DNA from: Lachnospiraceae bacterium
GTDB taxonomy: Bacteria > Bacillota > Clostridia > Lachnospirales > Lachnospiraceae
DNA: 56,793 nucleotides
NCBI GenBank assembly: GCA_024691565.1
Contig: JAILNN010000203.1
Coordinates: forward strand, 1 to 56,793
Direction: 5' to 3'
Shown here: in pieces, positions 1 to 8,923 of the stretch
How positions within the stretch are numbered: position 1 is the first letter of the stretch
How the letters are laid out: each line of letters begins with the position of its first letter
Notes under the pieces: model-generated
The model's input: only the letters and a program-made list of their open reading frames with translations
Told to the model about the DNA's origin: nothing
Database searches by the model: none
Program-made: the position numbers and the translations under genes

Positions 1-907
1 AACTAAGCGCTACTGTTCCGCCATCAGCAGAACTATTGGTAACTGTATATTCTAAATTATCAACTGTTGCAGTTGCTCCATCAGCAAGCGCTGTATCAGA
101 AGAAACTGTCGCAGTTGTATTTCCTGAACCAGAACCTGAACTAGAACTTGAAGGTGCGGCAGTTGCAGATGGCTGTGGTGTTGCAGTTGCAGGAGTCTCT
201 CCATAATTATAGCTAAATCCTGAAACTGTAAATGTGATTGTAATATTCTCTTCACCAGTACCATTAAGAAGCTTATAGCCACCACCCAAAGAAACTGTAG
301 TATCTGTCTCATCAACGAGATTATACTGTTTCATTTTATCAATAAGAACAGTATTCTTATCCTTACTTGCTCTCCACTTATTAAGAGCAATGGCAACCAT
401 TCCATTTGCCTTATAGCTTGATTCATTCTCCATAAATGCTTCTTCAAACTTAACAACTTCTGTTCCATTGATATTAACACTTAAATTAGTAAACTTAATT
501 GTTTCATTATCTGGAATATCAGTTGCTACATGAAGCTGTGAAATATGCTGCTCATCTGCATAATTATCAAGCGTACTCTTGTGATTTGGATTGTTAAACA
601 CAGCATTTGTAAGTGAAACTGTGTAGGTACCGTTACCTGCAATTGTAGCCTCTGTGAATGTTCCCGCTGTATCACCATCTTGTGAACTTGATAAGACATT
701 TGTCTTTGTCTTCTTGTAGTAATTGAGATTTTCATACCAAATCGAAGTACAGGTCTGAATACCTAAACTCGCATGGTATGTACCATTCAAGTCGACAGTT
801 GCCGTCGCTGCCTTTGTGTCGTTATTAACTGGTACATTTCCCCATAATGCAACAGTAAGAGACAGAATAGTTAAAACTCCAACACCCCTTTTGGAAATTT
901 TGAACAT
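1..907 (-). CDS. Secreted surface protein, N-terminal part (truncated by window edge)
   Basis: An open frame runs without a stop from ATG at 907 to the window start, about 302 codons, so the C-terminus is missing. GGAGGG lies 5 bases before the start. Residues 1-34 form a signal peptide (KR-rich start, hydrophobic core, polar end before about TKAA). Residues 35-230 are Thr/Asn/Val-rich and look like a beta-sandwich, possibly carbohydrate-binding. Residues about 231-260 are a Pro/Thr/Ser/Gly linker. After it begins another beta module (NLEYTVT near residue 285), a pattern often found in clostridial surface proteins with leucine-rich or Ig-like repeats. A modular cell-wall or carbohydrate-binding protein is inferred; the family is not identified. 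Confidence 0.75.
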   Translation of the reverse strand, partial: MFKISKRGVGVLTILSLTVALWGNVPVNNDTKAATATVDLNGTYHASLGIQTCTSIWYENLNYYKKTKTNVLSSSQDGDTAGTFTEATIAGNGTYTVSLTNAVFNNPNHKSTLDNYADEQHISQLHVATDIPDNETIKFTNLSVNINGTEVVKFEEAFMENESSYKANGMVAIALNKWRASKDKNTVLIDKMKQYNLVDETDTTVSLGGGYKLLNGTGEENITITFTVSGFSYNYGETPATATPQPSATAAPSSSSSGSGSGNTTATVSSDTALADGATATVDNLEYTVTNSSADGGTVALS

Positions 908-1031
908 AAATACCCTCCTAATATTTAATTTATTTAACTGCTTTTACCAAAACAACGATATAAAACAATTATAGGAATTATATCATAAAAACATAGGTCA
1001 TTACAACATATTTTTGCCTATTTATCGCACT

Positions 1032-2552
1032 TTATACGATTTTACCTTCCATAATTCCGTCCTTTAAATATCCTTCTACAAAAACTTCTTCCATCTTATT
1101 CTGATAAATCTTTGAAATAAAGTTAAGAAGTTCGCTCCAATCATAAAAATCTTCTTCTTTTTTACTGAGAATTTCAAGAATTGACTCAACCTTAACCGCA
1201 ACTCTTACATACCTGTCTGTATAGCCTACAACGCATGAAACACCCTCTATTTCCTGTATTTCTTCAAATAAAACTTTGACTCTCTTTCCTATAAATTCCT
1301 CTTCATATTCTTTCTTAAGTGCCTCAGTTTTTTCAATTAATCTAGCACTTCTGTCATTTTTAATCTTCTCATCCACCTGGTTTTTCATTTTGTCAGCAAC
1401 GGTTCCAACTCTCCTGGAATATTTAAAAACATGGACATCCGCAAAACCAACTTCCTCGGTAAAATGAAGTGTATTCTTAAATTCCTCTTCAGTTTCACCA
1501 GCAAAACCAACAATAATATCTGTCGTAATCGCAGGCGCCTCATAATACTTCTTTAAAATCCTAACGCCCTCTAAATAATCCTCTGTGCTATAATGCCTAT
1601 TCATCCTCTTTAAAGTCTCGTCATCACCGCTCTGAAGTGACAAATGAAAGTGCGGGCAAACCTCTTTAATCTTAGAAAGCTCGCTTACAAAACTCTCTGT
1701 AATAATTCTAGGCTCAAGTGATCCAAGCCTGATTCTTTCGATTCCATCAATCTCTGAAATTCTTCTAATCAGCTGAAGAAACGGTTTTCCATCAAGTTTA
1801 ATAAAGTCATAAGGAGAATAAATTTCTTTCTTCTTACCATCCTCTAAACCATCTTTAATTTCATCTCGATTCTTATGTAAAAACTCCTTATATTCATCAA
1901 AATCTACACCATAAGAAGACACATGAATTCCTGTGACAACAATTTCTTTATAACCGTCTTTTGCAAGTTCCGTAACCTCTCCCACAACATCCTCATATGA
2001 GCGGCTCCTTAGAATTCCTCTAACATACGGAATAATGCAATAGGTACAAAACTGATTACATCCATCCTGCACCTTAATATATGCTCTAGTCCTTTCATGC
2101 TTCCCTGAATTTTCATCAGTTTCACCACCTAAACCAACTGTGTTTTTATATGAATTTTTAACCTGAGAAACCTTATCTAAAATACCCTCTTCTTTTGCTT
2201 CAGGGTTCTTTTCCATATATTCACGAAGAATAATTTGCACCGCATCCTTCTTCATATCATTAGTGATGCAAACATCAACTCCTTGAGCTCTTACTTCATC
2301 AACCTTCGCAGAATTAACATAGCATCCACACGCAACAACAAGGCCATTTTCATTATTCTTTCTCGCCCTATGAAGCATCTTTCTAGACTTTCTATCAGCA
2401 ATATTTGTCACTGTACAAGTGTTTACAACATATATATCTGCGCATTCTTCGAAGGGCACAACCTCTGCACCCGCGCTTAAAAATCCATCTTTAATTCTCT
2501 CTGTTTCATAATAATTAACCTTGCAACCCAAGGTAAGAAATGCAACCTTCAT
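1032..2552 (-). CDS. mtaB: tRNA t6A37 methylthiotransferase MtaB (radical SAM)
   Basis: This enzyme adds a methylthio group to N6-threonylcarbamoyladenosine at position 37 of ANN-decoding tRNAs. The N-terminal UPF0004 domain begins MKVAFLTLGCKVN and carries the three cluster cysteines (LGCKVN, NTCTVTN, CGCYVN). The radical-SAM motif CNQFCTYC follows, and a TRAM-like region ends the protein. The start at 2552 is chosen because it matches the family and has a GGAAGG site; the open frame extends upstream without one. At about 506 residues it is longer than usual (about 430-440). The extra length lies before the SAM motif and in a charged stretch around residues 225-260. It is divergent from thiI. 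Its substrate modification is made by the TsaBDE proteins encoded at 18425-21970. Confidence 0.92.
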   Translation of the reverse strand: MKVAFLTLGCKVNYYETERIKDGFLSAGAEVVPFEECADIYVVNTCTVTNIADRKSRKMLHRARKNNENGLVVACGCYVNSAKVDEVRAQGVDVCITNDMKKDAVQIILREYMEKNPEAKEEGILDKVSQVKNSYKNTVGLGGETDENSGKHERTRAYIKVQDGCNQFCTYCIIPYVRGILRSRSYEDVVGEVTELAKDGYKEIVVTGIHVSSYGVDFDEYKEFLHKNRDEIKDGLEDGKKKEIYSPYDFIKLDGKPFLQLIRRISEIDGIERIRLGSLEPRIITESFVSELSKIKEVCPHFHLSLQSGDDETLKRMNRHYSTEDYLEGVRILKKYYEAPAITTDIIVGFAGETEEEFKNTLHFTEEVGFADVHVFKYSRRVGTVADKMKNQVDEKIKNDRSARLIEKTEALKKEYEEEFIGKRVKVLFEEIQEIEGVSCVVGYTDRYVRVAVKVESILEILSKKEEDFYDWSELLNFISKIYQNKMEEVFVEGYLKDGIMEGKIV

Positions 2553-2658
2553 ATAAACCTTCCTATCAAATTCAAAACTTAAAATAACGCGAAACAGCGT
2601 CAATTCTTGATTATTATATTGTTTGACGAAAATAATGTAAAGAAATATTTACCCTTTG

Positions 2659-2687
2659 TTGCAAAACCGCAAAACAAATGATAATAT
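2659..2687 (+). promoter_or_regulatory. Promoter for thiI
   Basis: TTGCAA (2659-2664), a 17-base spacer and TATAAT-like TAATAT (2682-2687) lie about 50 bases before the thiI start codon. Position and spacing fit a housekeeping sigma promoter. Confidence 0.6.
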
Positions 2688-2739
2688 GAAACATGCGCCA
2701 AAAATTATTTATAAATATTCAGAACAGGAAGGAAGAATT

Positions 2740-3927
2740 ATGTTTCAGGCATATCTTTTAAAATACGCAGAAATTGGTATCAAAGGAAAAAACCGCTATA
2801 AATTTGAGCAGGCACTCTGCAGTCAGCTCCAGAGAAGATTAAAGAAAAATGATGGAAAATTTAAGATTATAAATGAACGCGGAAGAATCTATATTGAGGC
2901 TTCCGAAGAATTTGATGACAACGAAATTGTAAACACAATGAAGAACACCTTCGGTGTCACAGAGGTCTGTCCTGTGGGCGTTATCGACGATAGCAGCTGG
3001 GACAATGTTTGCGAAAAAACAAAGGAATTTTTAATCGAGCAATATGGTGAAAACAATCTCAATTTCACCTTCAAGGTAAAGGCAAGAAGAAGCGACAAAC
3101 GCTACTCAATGCAGTCTCCAGAAATCTGTATGGAACTCGGCCACTACCTTTTAGAGACCTTTGAAAATCTCTCAGTAGACGTCCATAATCCACAGGAAAC
3201 AATCTTTATCGAGGTTCGCGATAAGGTATATGTTTATTCAAAAAGAATTAAAGGAATTGGTGGAATGCCACTTGGCACAAACGGAAAGGCAATGCTCCTA
3301 CTCTCAGGCGGCATCGATAGTCCAGTTGCAGGCTATATGATTGCAAGACGTGGAATGGCTCTTGATGCTGTCTACTTCCATGCACCACCTTACACAAGCG
3401 AGAGAGCAAAAGAAAAGGTTATTGATCTTGCAAAAATCGTAAGTAGCTACACAGGACCAATAAATTTGCATATTATCAATTTTACAGATATCCAGATGTA
3501 TATTTATCAGACCTGTCCACATGATGAGCTAACAATAATCATGCGCCGCTATATGATGAAAATTGCAGAAACTCTTGCAAATGAAGCAGGTTGTCTCTCA
3601 CTAATCACAGGCGAATCAATCGGTCAGGTTGCAAGCCAGACCGCTCAAAGCCTTTTAGTAACAGACAGCGCAGTAAGTACCCTCCCTGTCTATAGACCAT
3701 TAATTGGCTTTGATAAACAGGATATCATTAACATTTCAAAGGAGATTGACACCTTCGAAACTTCAATCCTTCCTTATGAAGATTGCTGCACAATCTTCGT
3801 TGCTAAACACCCTGTAACAAAGCCTACATTAAAATATATTGAAAAATCAGAAACCCTTCTAACAGACATTGATGAGATGGTAAAGAAGGCATTGGAAACT
3901 GATGAGGTTGTTCGAGTTGAGGGATAA
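2740..3927 (+). CDS. thiI: tRNA uracil 4-sulfurtransferase ThiI
   Basis: ThiI transfers persulfide sulfur to U8 of tRNA (4-thiouridine) and, in many bacteria, to ThiS for thiamine synthesis. The start MFQAYLLKYAEIGIKGKNR at 2740 has a GGAAG site; an upstream in-frame ATG does not. A ferredoxin-like and THUMP region (about residues 1-165) precedes the PP-loop ATP site LLLSGGIDSPVAGY (about residue 187). At 395 residues it lacks the C-terminal rhodanese domain of the E. coli enzyme, as is usual in Firmicutes. The pair YEDCC near residue 345 is a candidate for sulfur relay. The cysteine desulfurase at 4628, on the same strand, is the obvious sulfur donor. Confidence 0.95.
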   Translation: MFQAYLLKYAEIGIKGKNRYKFEQALCSQLQRRLKKNDGKFKIINERGRIYIEASEEFDDNEIVNTMKNTFGVTEVCPVGVIDDSSWDNVCEKTKEFLIEQYGENNLNFTFKVKARRSDKRYSMQSPEICMELGHYLLETFENLSVDVHNPQETIFIEVRDKVYVYSKRIKGIGGMPLGTNGKAMLLLSGGIDSPVAGYMIARRGMALDAVYFHAPPYTSERAKEKVIDLAKIVSSYTGPINLHIINFTDIQMYIYQTCPHDELTIIMRRYMMKIAETLANEAGCLSLITGESIGQVASQTAQSLLVTDSAVSTLPVYRPLIGFDKQDIINISKEIDTFETSILPYEDCCTIFVAKHPVTKPTLKYIEKSETLLTDIDEMVKKALETDEVVRVEG

Positions 3928-3977
3928 TCCACTCGAAGATTTAAAATTTATACACTAGTCGCAAAAAAACGCAAAAA

Positions 3978-4039
3978 AAAGACCTAAGATCTCAGCAAGC
4001 TATCTCTAGCAAGCCGATTTCCTAAGGTCTTTGTTTTTT
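3978..4039. terminator. Bidirectional terminator between thiI and the HPr-like gene
   Basis: AAAGACCT (3978-3985) pairs with AGGTCTTT (4025-4032) around a long loop. The plus-strand exit is GTTTTTTT, and the minus-strand exit also runs into T-rich sequence. It sits between convergent genes. The loop is unusually long, about 39 bases. Confidence 0.6.
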
Positions 4040-4067
4040 TAACCTTCAATTACATTGGTAAAAGTAA

Positions 4068-4301
4068 TTATTTAACGATGTAAGCGTCAAGTGCACTGAT
4101 AATCTCATCTGCGCTATCGTCATCATGTATATTTAAGTCGATGTCTTTTGAAAGATCTAAACTGAAAATTCCCATGATTGACTTTGCATCAATTACATAT
4201 CTTCCAGAAACAAGATCAAAATCTGAATTAAACTTTGTAACATCGTTTACGAATGCTTTTACCTTATCAATTGTGTTAAGTGAAATTTTTACTGTCTTCA
4301 T
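4068..4301 (-). CDS. HPr-like protein lacking the phosphorylated histidine
   Basis: This 77-residue protein has HPr length and the HPr regulatory helix signature DAKSIMGIFSLDL around Ser41, the counterpart of Ser46. The region that should carry NPTGLHARP with the PEP-phosphorylated His15 reads LNTIDKVKAFVND and contains no histidine. It therefore cannot act as a PTS phosphocarrier by the known mechanism. A regulatory or Crh-like role through the retained serine is possible but is inference. The ribosome site is AGGA and a good promoter lies 70 bases upstream. It stands alone, with no PTS genes nearby. Confidence 0.8.
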   Translation of the reverse strand: MKTVKISLNTIDKVKAFVNDVTKFNSDFDLVSGRYVIDAKSIMGIFSLDLSKDIDLNIHDDDSADEIISALDAYIVK

Positions 4302-4372
4302 AATTTCGTCCTTTCTGCAATGCTTTGCATCACTTTTGTTTTTGTTTTTTTGTTTTATTGATTACAACACCT

Positions 4373-4401
4373 ATAATAAAGGGTAAACCCAAAAGTGTCA
4401 A
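4373..4401 (-). promoter_or_regulatory. Promoter for the HPr-like gene
   Basis: On the minus strand TTGACA (4396-4401), a 17-base spacer and TATTAT (4373-4378) form a near-consensus promoter about 70 bases before the HPr-like start. The spacer contains the small palindrome GGGTTTACCC. Confidence 0.7.
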
Positions 4402-4493
4402 TGTGCAAATTGAACAAAATTTAAATTTAGTTAACGATTTAAGTTGAAAACTTTTCCTATTCCCCTTAAGAATTTTGTAAGAATCACCCTCCC

Positions 4494-4564
4494 TTTACAT
4501 ACCCTTTACAACGCCCTATACATAGGGTTTACACCCCTTTACATACCCCAAAATATATTTTACA
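4494..4564 (+). promoter_or_regulatory. Five TTTACA boxes upstream of the cysteine desulfurase promoter
   Basis: TTTACA occurs at 4494, 4505, 4528, 4538 and 4559, with intervals of 11, 23, 10 and 21 bases, close to multiples of one helical turn. The last box abuts the -35 hexamer at 4565. A 14-base palindrome, CCCTAT-AC-ATAGGG, lies at 4514-4527. Phased direct repeats of this kind next to a -35 resemble PhoP/OmpR-family response-regulator sites. The binding protein is unknown. Confidence 0.5.
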
Positions 4565-4593
4565 TTGCCTTAAAAATTTCACTGTGCTATAAT
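4565..4593 (+). promoter_or_regulatory. Promoter for the cysteine desulfurase gene
   Basis: TTGCCT (4565-4570), 17 bases, TATAAT (4588-4593), then a leader of about 28 bases with AAAGGAG before the ATG at 4628. Confidence 0.75.
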
Positions 4594-4627
4594 TTTCACG
4601 GTTTTTAACTATAAAGGAGAAATATAA

Positions 4628-5872
4628 ATGACTTCAACTATAAAAGAAGCCTACTTAGACAATGCCGCTACAACAAAGCCATTGCCAGAAGTAGTTGAAA
4701 TAATGAATAAATGCATGGAAGAAGATTTTGGAAACCCTTCTTCTAAGCACCAAAAGGGAATAGATGCTGAAAAATATTTAAAGGAAGCTCGTGAAATAAT
4801 CGCAAATTCCCTAAGATGTAAACCTAAGGAAATCATCTTCACCTCTGGCGGAACAGAAAGCAATAACCAGGCAATAATTACATCAGCCCTTCTTAATTCA
4901 AGAGCTGGAAAACACGTAATCACAACATCTGTTGAGCATTCTTCTGTTTTAGAGCCATTCGCCTTCTTAGAGCGAAGCGGTTTCGAGGTGACTTACCTCC
5001 CAGTAAATTCATCTGGACAGATTTCTAGAGAATCCCTTGAAAATGCAATAAGGCCTGATACAATACTGGTTTCAGTGATGCATGTAAACAATGAAATCGG
5101 CGCTGTCAACGACATAAAAGCACTTTCAGAGGTTATTGCAGAAGCAAATCAAGATAGAGAAAAGAATCAAAAAATCATCTTCCATGTTGATGCAATTCAA
5201 AGCTATGGAAAATTTAAAATTAATCCATCCTCTCTGGGAATCGATTTAATGAGTGTTTCAGGACATAAAATCAATGGACCTAAGGGAAGTGGCTTCTTAT
5301 ACATAAAAGAAAACACAAAGACTGGAGCCTATATCTTTGGTGGCGGCCAGGAATCACTCCTCCGCTCAGGTACGCAGAACGTCCCTGCAATCGCAGGTCT
5401 TGGCGTGAGTGTAAAAGAAATTTATGATAACCATGCTGAAAAAATCAGCAAACTATATGAGCTAAAAAGATTTTTAATAAATGAACTCTTAAAAATTGAA
5501 GACGTCTATATAAATGGACTTTCAGAGGAAATAATTACAGAATTAAAGAGCGATGCAGAACTCGAACCTCAGAATAGAACCTTAGAATTTGGTGCGCCAC
5601 ATGTTGTAAGCGCATCCTTCTCAGGAATAAAAAGTGAAGTTCTCTTAAACGCTCTTTCAGACAAAAAAATATATGTTTCATCTGGTTCAGCCTGCTCATC
5701 AAACCGCCCAGAATTAAGCGGTACCTTAAAGGCAATCGGCGTAACCGATGAAATGTTAGATGCAACTCTTCGCTTTAGTTTCTCTGTTTTCACAACTAAA
5801 GAAGAGCTTGAATATGCAATCGAAGCATTAAAAGAGCTCCTCCCAATGCTTAGAATGTTTATGAAGCGTTAG
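4628..5872 (+). CDS. Cysteine desulfurase (IscS/NifS family)
   Basis: This PLP enzyme removes sulfur from L-cysteine to form an enzyme persulfide. The N-terminus YLDNAATTKP is the family signature. FTSGGTESNN binds the cofactor phosphate, SVSGHKINGPKG carries the Schiff-base lysine, and SSGSACSSNRPE holds the catalytic cysteine in a mobile loop near residue 360. At 414 residues it is slightly longer than typical (about 380-400) because of inserts such as the acidic stretch near residue 305. It follows thiI on the same strand but has its own promoter, so delivery of sulfur to ThiI is inferred from proximity. No IscU or IscR gene is adjacent. Confidence 0.93.
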   Translation: MTSTIKEAYLDNAATTKPLPEVVEIMNKCMEEDFGNPSSKHQKGIDAEKYLKEAREIIANSLRCKPKEIIFTSGGTESNNQAIITSALLNSRAGKHVITTSVEHSSVLEPFAFLERSGFEVTYLPVNSSGQISRESLENAIRPDTILVSVMHVNNEIGAVNDIKALSEVIAEANQDREKNQKIIFHVDAIQSYGKFKINPSSLGIDLMSVSGHKINGPKGSGFLYIKENTKTGAYIFGGGQESLLRSGTQNVPAIAGLGVSVKEIYDNHAEKISKLYELKRFLINELLKIEDVYINGLSEEIITELKSDAELEPQNRTLEFGAPHVVSASFSGIKSEVLLNALSDKKIYVSSGSACSSNRPELSGTLKAIGVTDEMLDATLRFSFSVFTTKEELEYAIEALKELLPMLRMFMKR

Positions 5873-5923
5873 TCGGAGCTTTATTATTCAGCCAGAATGT
5901 TAATTCAGTCAAAGCATGTTAAA

Positions 5924-6673
5924 TTAACACCCCTCAATTTCCATCAAATAAATCAAAAATGAAGTCGTTACAATTCCGGCGGTTTCCGTCCTAAGAATTC
6001 TCTTTCCAAGTGAGACCGCCTTAACACCATTTTCAAGCGCAAGTTGAACTTCACTCTCATCAATTCCGCCCTCTGGACCAATGAAAATTCCAATAGACTT
6101 ACCAGTAATTGCTTCTCTAAAATTCTCTCGAGATTTATCATTAACCTCTTCAAGCTCATATGGCATAAGCGTATAATCAAGGCTTTTAGCATATTCAAGT
6201 GCTTCCTTAAAACTCATTATACTCTTAACAGAAGGTACAATTCCCCTTCCACTCTGCTTTGCAGCCGCCTCAGAAATTTGATTCCATCTCGCAAGCTTTT
6301 TTGCAAGTTTCTTTTCCTCGTTAATCTTCTTAACGCATCTTTTCATATTGACAGGAATCACCTCAAAAACCCCTGTTTCTACGGCTTTTTGGATGATGAA
6401 TTCCATCTTATCAGACTTAGGAAGTCCCTGAAAAAGGTAAATCTTAGAAGGAAGTTCGCTTCCAGCCTCAGAAACCTTTAAAATCTTAACCAACACCTCA
6501 TCAGGCTCAAACTCTTCGATTCTACCAGTGTAGTCCGTACCTTCGCCATTGCAAAGAATCACCCAGTCGCCCTTTTGAAGCCTAAGAACGTTTGAAATAT
6601 GGTTAACGTCACTTCCCGTAACCCTGACAAATTCGCCATCGTATTGATTATCATCAATATAAAATCTATACAA
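5924..6673 (-). CDS. rsmE: 16S rRNA (uracil-1498-N3)-methyltransferase RsmE
   Basis: A SPOUT-class enzyme that methylates N3 of U1498 in 16S rRNA. An N-terminal PUA-like domain (MYRFYIDD through about residue 75) leads into the SPOUT knot with GIFIGPEGGIDESEV and the terminal SLGKRILRTETAG motif, both typical of RsmE. The length of 249 residues is normal. The start at 6673 has only a weak site (GGAGTGAGAA). It lies about 90 bases after the GH13 gene on the same strand and may be co-transcribed. It is usually found beside prmA, which is absent here. Confidence 0.93.
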   Translation of the reverse strand: MYRFYIDDNQYDGEFVRVTGSDVNHISNVLRLQKGDWVILCNGEGTDYTGRIEEFEPDEVLVKILKVSEAGSELPSKIYLFQGLPKSDKMEFIIQKAVETGVFEVIPVNMKRCVKKINEEKKLAKKLARWNQISEAAAKQSGRGIVPSVKSIMSFKEALEYAKSLDYTLMPYELEEVNDKSRENFREAITGKSIGIFIGPEGGIDESEVQLALENGVKAVSLGKRILRTETAGIVTTSFLIYLMEIEGC

Positions 6674-6766
6674 TTTTTCTCACTCCATATATAAAAAATC
6701 ATGTAAATTTCTAAATTAGACTCTTCCAAAAATCCCGAAACCGCGTTAATCCCACCGTCTCTTTAA

Positions 6767-8908
6767 TTATCTATGTCTAACTCTCTTAATTACTGTACCT
6801 GAATTTGGCTGACACTTAAAGCGAAGGATTCCTCCCTGCTGCTCATAAATAAGCGTACCCATTGTATAGTAATCATCTATCGTTCCGATAATTCTAATAA
6901 GCTTATCTCCGCGTTCAATTCCAACCTTCCACACAGGAATCTCGATTTCCTTTTCATAATCATTATTATTGATAACGACAATAATCTTATCTTTCTCATT
7001 AAATCTCGCATAACTAATAATATTATAATCCGCAAGCAAAAAGATAATTGAACCCGTCTTTAAAACCTTATTTTCATTATGAATCTTAATCATCTGTCTA
7101 TGGAACGAAATAAGCTCCTGGTCTTCTCTTCCCCATGGATAGGTTCTTCTGTTATCAGGGTCAGTCCAACCGCAAAGACCAGCCTCATCACCATAGTAAA
7201 TTGTAGGCGCGCCCGGCCAAGTCATCTGAATAACCACCGCAAGCATTAAAACACCCTTGTGAACATCATAGTTCGCAGCCTCTGGTCCAAGACTCGCAGT
7301 TCTACCAACTCGTCTATTCGTCCTTGTTAAAAATCTTGAATGATCATGATTTGAAAGCTCATTCATCGCAACCTGCAAGGACTGTGTATTAAAGCGTGAC
7401 ATAAAGTGTCCCATCGCACCAAAGAATGCATCTGCATTTCCTCTCATATGCTCATGATACTCGTCACTATGTTTTTCCATTCCTGTAAGGAACCAGGTAA
7501 CCGGCTCCATAAATGCGTCGTAGTTCATTACTGTATCCCACTGGTCGCCTCTAAGCCAATCCTTAGGATCTCCATAATGCTCTGCCAAAATAATAGCATC
7601 TGGATTTGCTTCCTTAACATTTTTCCTAAATTCCTTCCAGAAAAAATGGTTAAATTCCTTCGTCTGGCCTAAGTCAGCTGCCACATCAAGACGCCAACCA
7701 TCGGCATTATATGGAGGAGAAACCCATTTTCTACCGATTTCCATAATATAATTAAATAACTCAGGAGACTCTTCATAGTTAAGCTTTGGAAGTGTATCAT
7801 GACCCCACCAACCATCATAATTATGGTTATATGGCCATGTTCCTCCTCTAAACTTAAAGAACCTATTGTAAGGACTACCCTGAGAAACGAACGCACCCTT
7901 ATCATAACCTTCGGCATTTTCATAAATTCTTTCTCTATCAAGCCACTTATTAAAGGAACCGCAGTGATTAAACACACCATCCAAAATAACCTTAATATCT
8001 CTCTTATGCGCCTCCTTGACAAGCTTCGCAAAAAGCTCATTCGTAGCCTCAAGGTTTTCCTTATTTGTAACTCTATTTATATATCTCGTAGCGTCCTTAT
8101 TTGGAGACTGCGGATTAAACAATAAATTACCGTTTTGATCCCTATTAATAAGTTCACCCTCATCTTTAACAATCTTTCCAAAATGAGGATCAATATAGTC
8201 ATAATCCTGAATATCATATTTATGGTTCGAAGGCGAAACAAAAAGTGGATTAAAGTAAATCGCATCAATTCCTAAGCCTTCAAGATAATCAAGCTTATCA
8301 ATTACACCCTGCAAATCTCCACCATAGAACTCTCTAACACCCATGGCTGCTGGGTACTTATTCCAATCCTTAACCTGAACACTGCTGTCACCAATATAAT
8401 AATACTCGTCACTAAGAACATCATTTGACTTATCACCATTATAAAATCTATCCACATAAATCTGATAGAACACAGCTCCCTTCGCCCAATCTGGCGTATG
8501 GAAATTAGGTGTAATAGTAAAGTCATATGTATGGTTCATCTCCATCAAAGGACCAATTGTGCTGTAATAACACTTAAAATGTCCCAGACGAACCTCAAAA
8601 TAATAGAAAATCTGCTCTACACCAAGTCTAATCTTGGCCTCGTAGTAATCAAAAATTCTATCATTAGAAACCTTCTTCATTGAAAGACGTCTCTCGCCAA
8701 CGACAAGATAACACTCATCCACGTTTTCTCTAGCAGTCCTAAATCTAATAGTAACCTGCTCTCCCTCGTCAGGCTCCGGTGGATTTCTGTAGAACTTCGT
8801 TCCATCAGAAAATAACGCCTGAGCATTAAAAATTGTGGAAAGGGTGTCCATATATATATCTGTTTTGGTTACCTTTGACAGTCGTTTAAAATTAAAATTA
8901 AAGTCCAT
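6767..8908 (-). CDS. GH13 alpha-glucan hydrolase (neopullulanase/cyclomaltodextrinase type)
   Basis: The protein hydrolyses alpha-1,4 (and perhaps alpha-1,6) linkages of maltodextrins. Residues 1-130 form a CBM34-like N-terminal domain, then a (beta/alpha)8 barrel beginning WAKGAVFYQIYVDRFYNG. GH13 motifs are present: DGVFNHCG, GWRLDVAADL (nucleophile Asp), ILAEHYGDP (acid Glu) and NELSNHDHSR (third Asp). No signal peptide is seen, so it is cytoplasmic and probably acts on imported oligosaccharides. The ATG at 8908 follows GGGAGA; a TTG 15 bases upstream lacks a site of its own. It lies 15 bases after cca, implying an operon. The exact specificity cannot be read from sequence. Confidence 0.88.
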   Translation of the reverse strand: MDFNFNFKRLSKVTKTDIYMDTLSTIFNAQALFSDGTKFYRNPPEPDEGEQVTIRFRTARENVDECYLVVGERRLSMKKVSNDRIFDYYEAKIRLGVEQIFYYFEVRLGHFKCYYSTIGPLMEMNHTYDFTITPNFHTPDWAKGAVFYQIYVDRFYNGDKSNDVLSDEYYYIGDSSVQVKDWNKYPAAMGVREFYGGDLQGVIDKLDYLEGLGIDAIYFNPLFVSPSNHKYDIQDYDYIDPHFGKIVKDEGELINRDQNGNLLFNPQSPNKDATRYINRVTNKENLEATNELFAKLVKEAHKRDIKVILDGVFNHCGSFNKWLDRERIYENAEGYDKGAFVSQGSPYNRFFKFRGGTWPYNHNYDGWWGHDTLPKLNYEESPELFNYIMEIGRKWVSPPYNADGWRLDVAADLGQTKEFNHFFWKEFRKNVKEANPDAIILAEHYGDPKDWLRGDQWDTVMNYDAFMEPVTWFLTGMEKHSDEYHEHMRGNADAFFGAMGHFMSRFNTQSLQVAMNELSNHDHSRFLTRTNRRVGRTASLGPEAANYDVHKGVLMLAVVIQMTWPGAPTIYYGDEAGLCGWTDPDNRRTYPWGREDQELISFHRQMIKIHNENKVLKTGSIIFLLADYNIISYARFNEKDKIIVVINNNDYEKEIEIPVWKVGIERGDKLIRIIGTIDDYYTMGTLIYEQQGGILRFKCQPNSGTVIKRVRHR

Positions 8909-8923
8909 AGTTATTTCTCCCAA

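Noticed and set aside
52..735. Two minus-strand open frames rich in Leu and Gln in the surface-protein region
   Set aside because: They are out-of-frame shadows of the truncated secreted protein, whose frame has a start, ribosome site and signal peptide.
4490..4565. TTTACA-rich repeats considered as a CRISPR or minisatellite
   Set aside because: The units are only six bases, with spacing close to DNA helical turns next to a promoter, and there are no unique spacers of CRISPR length.
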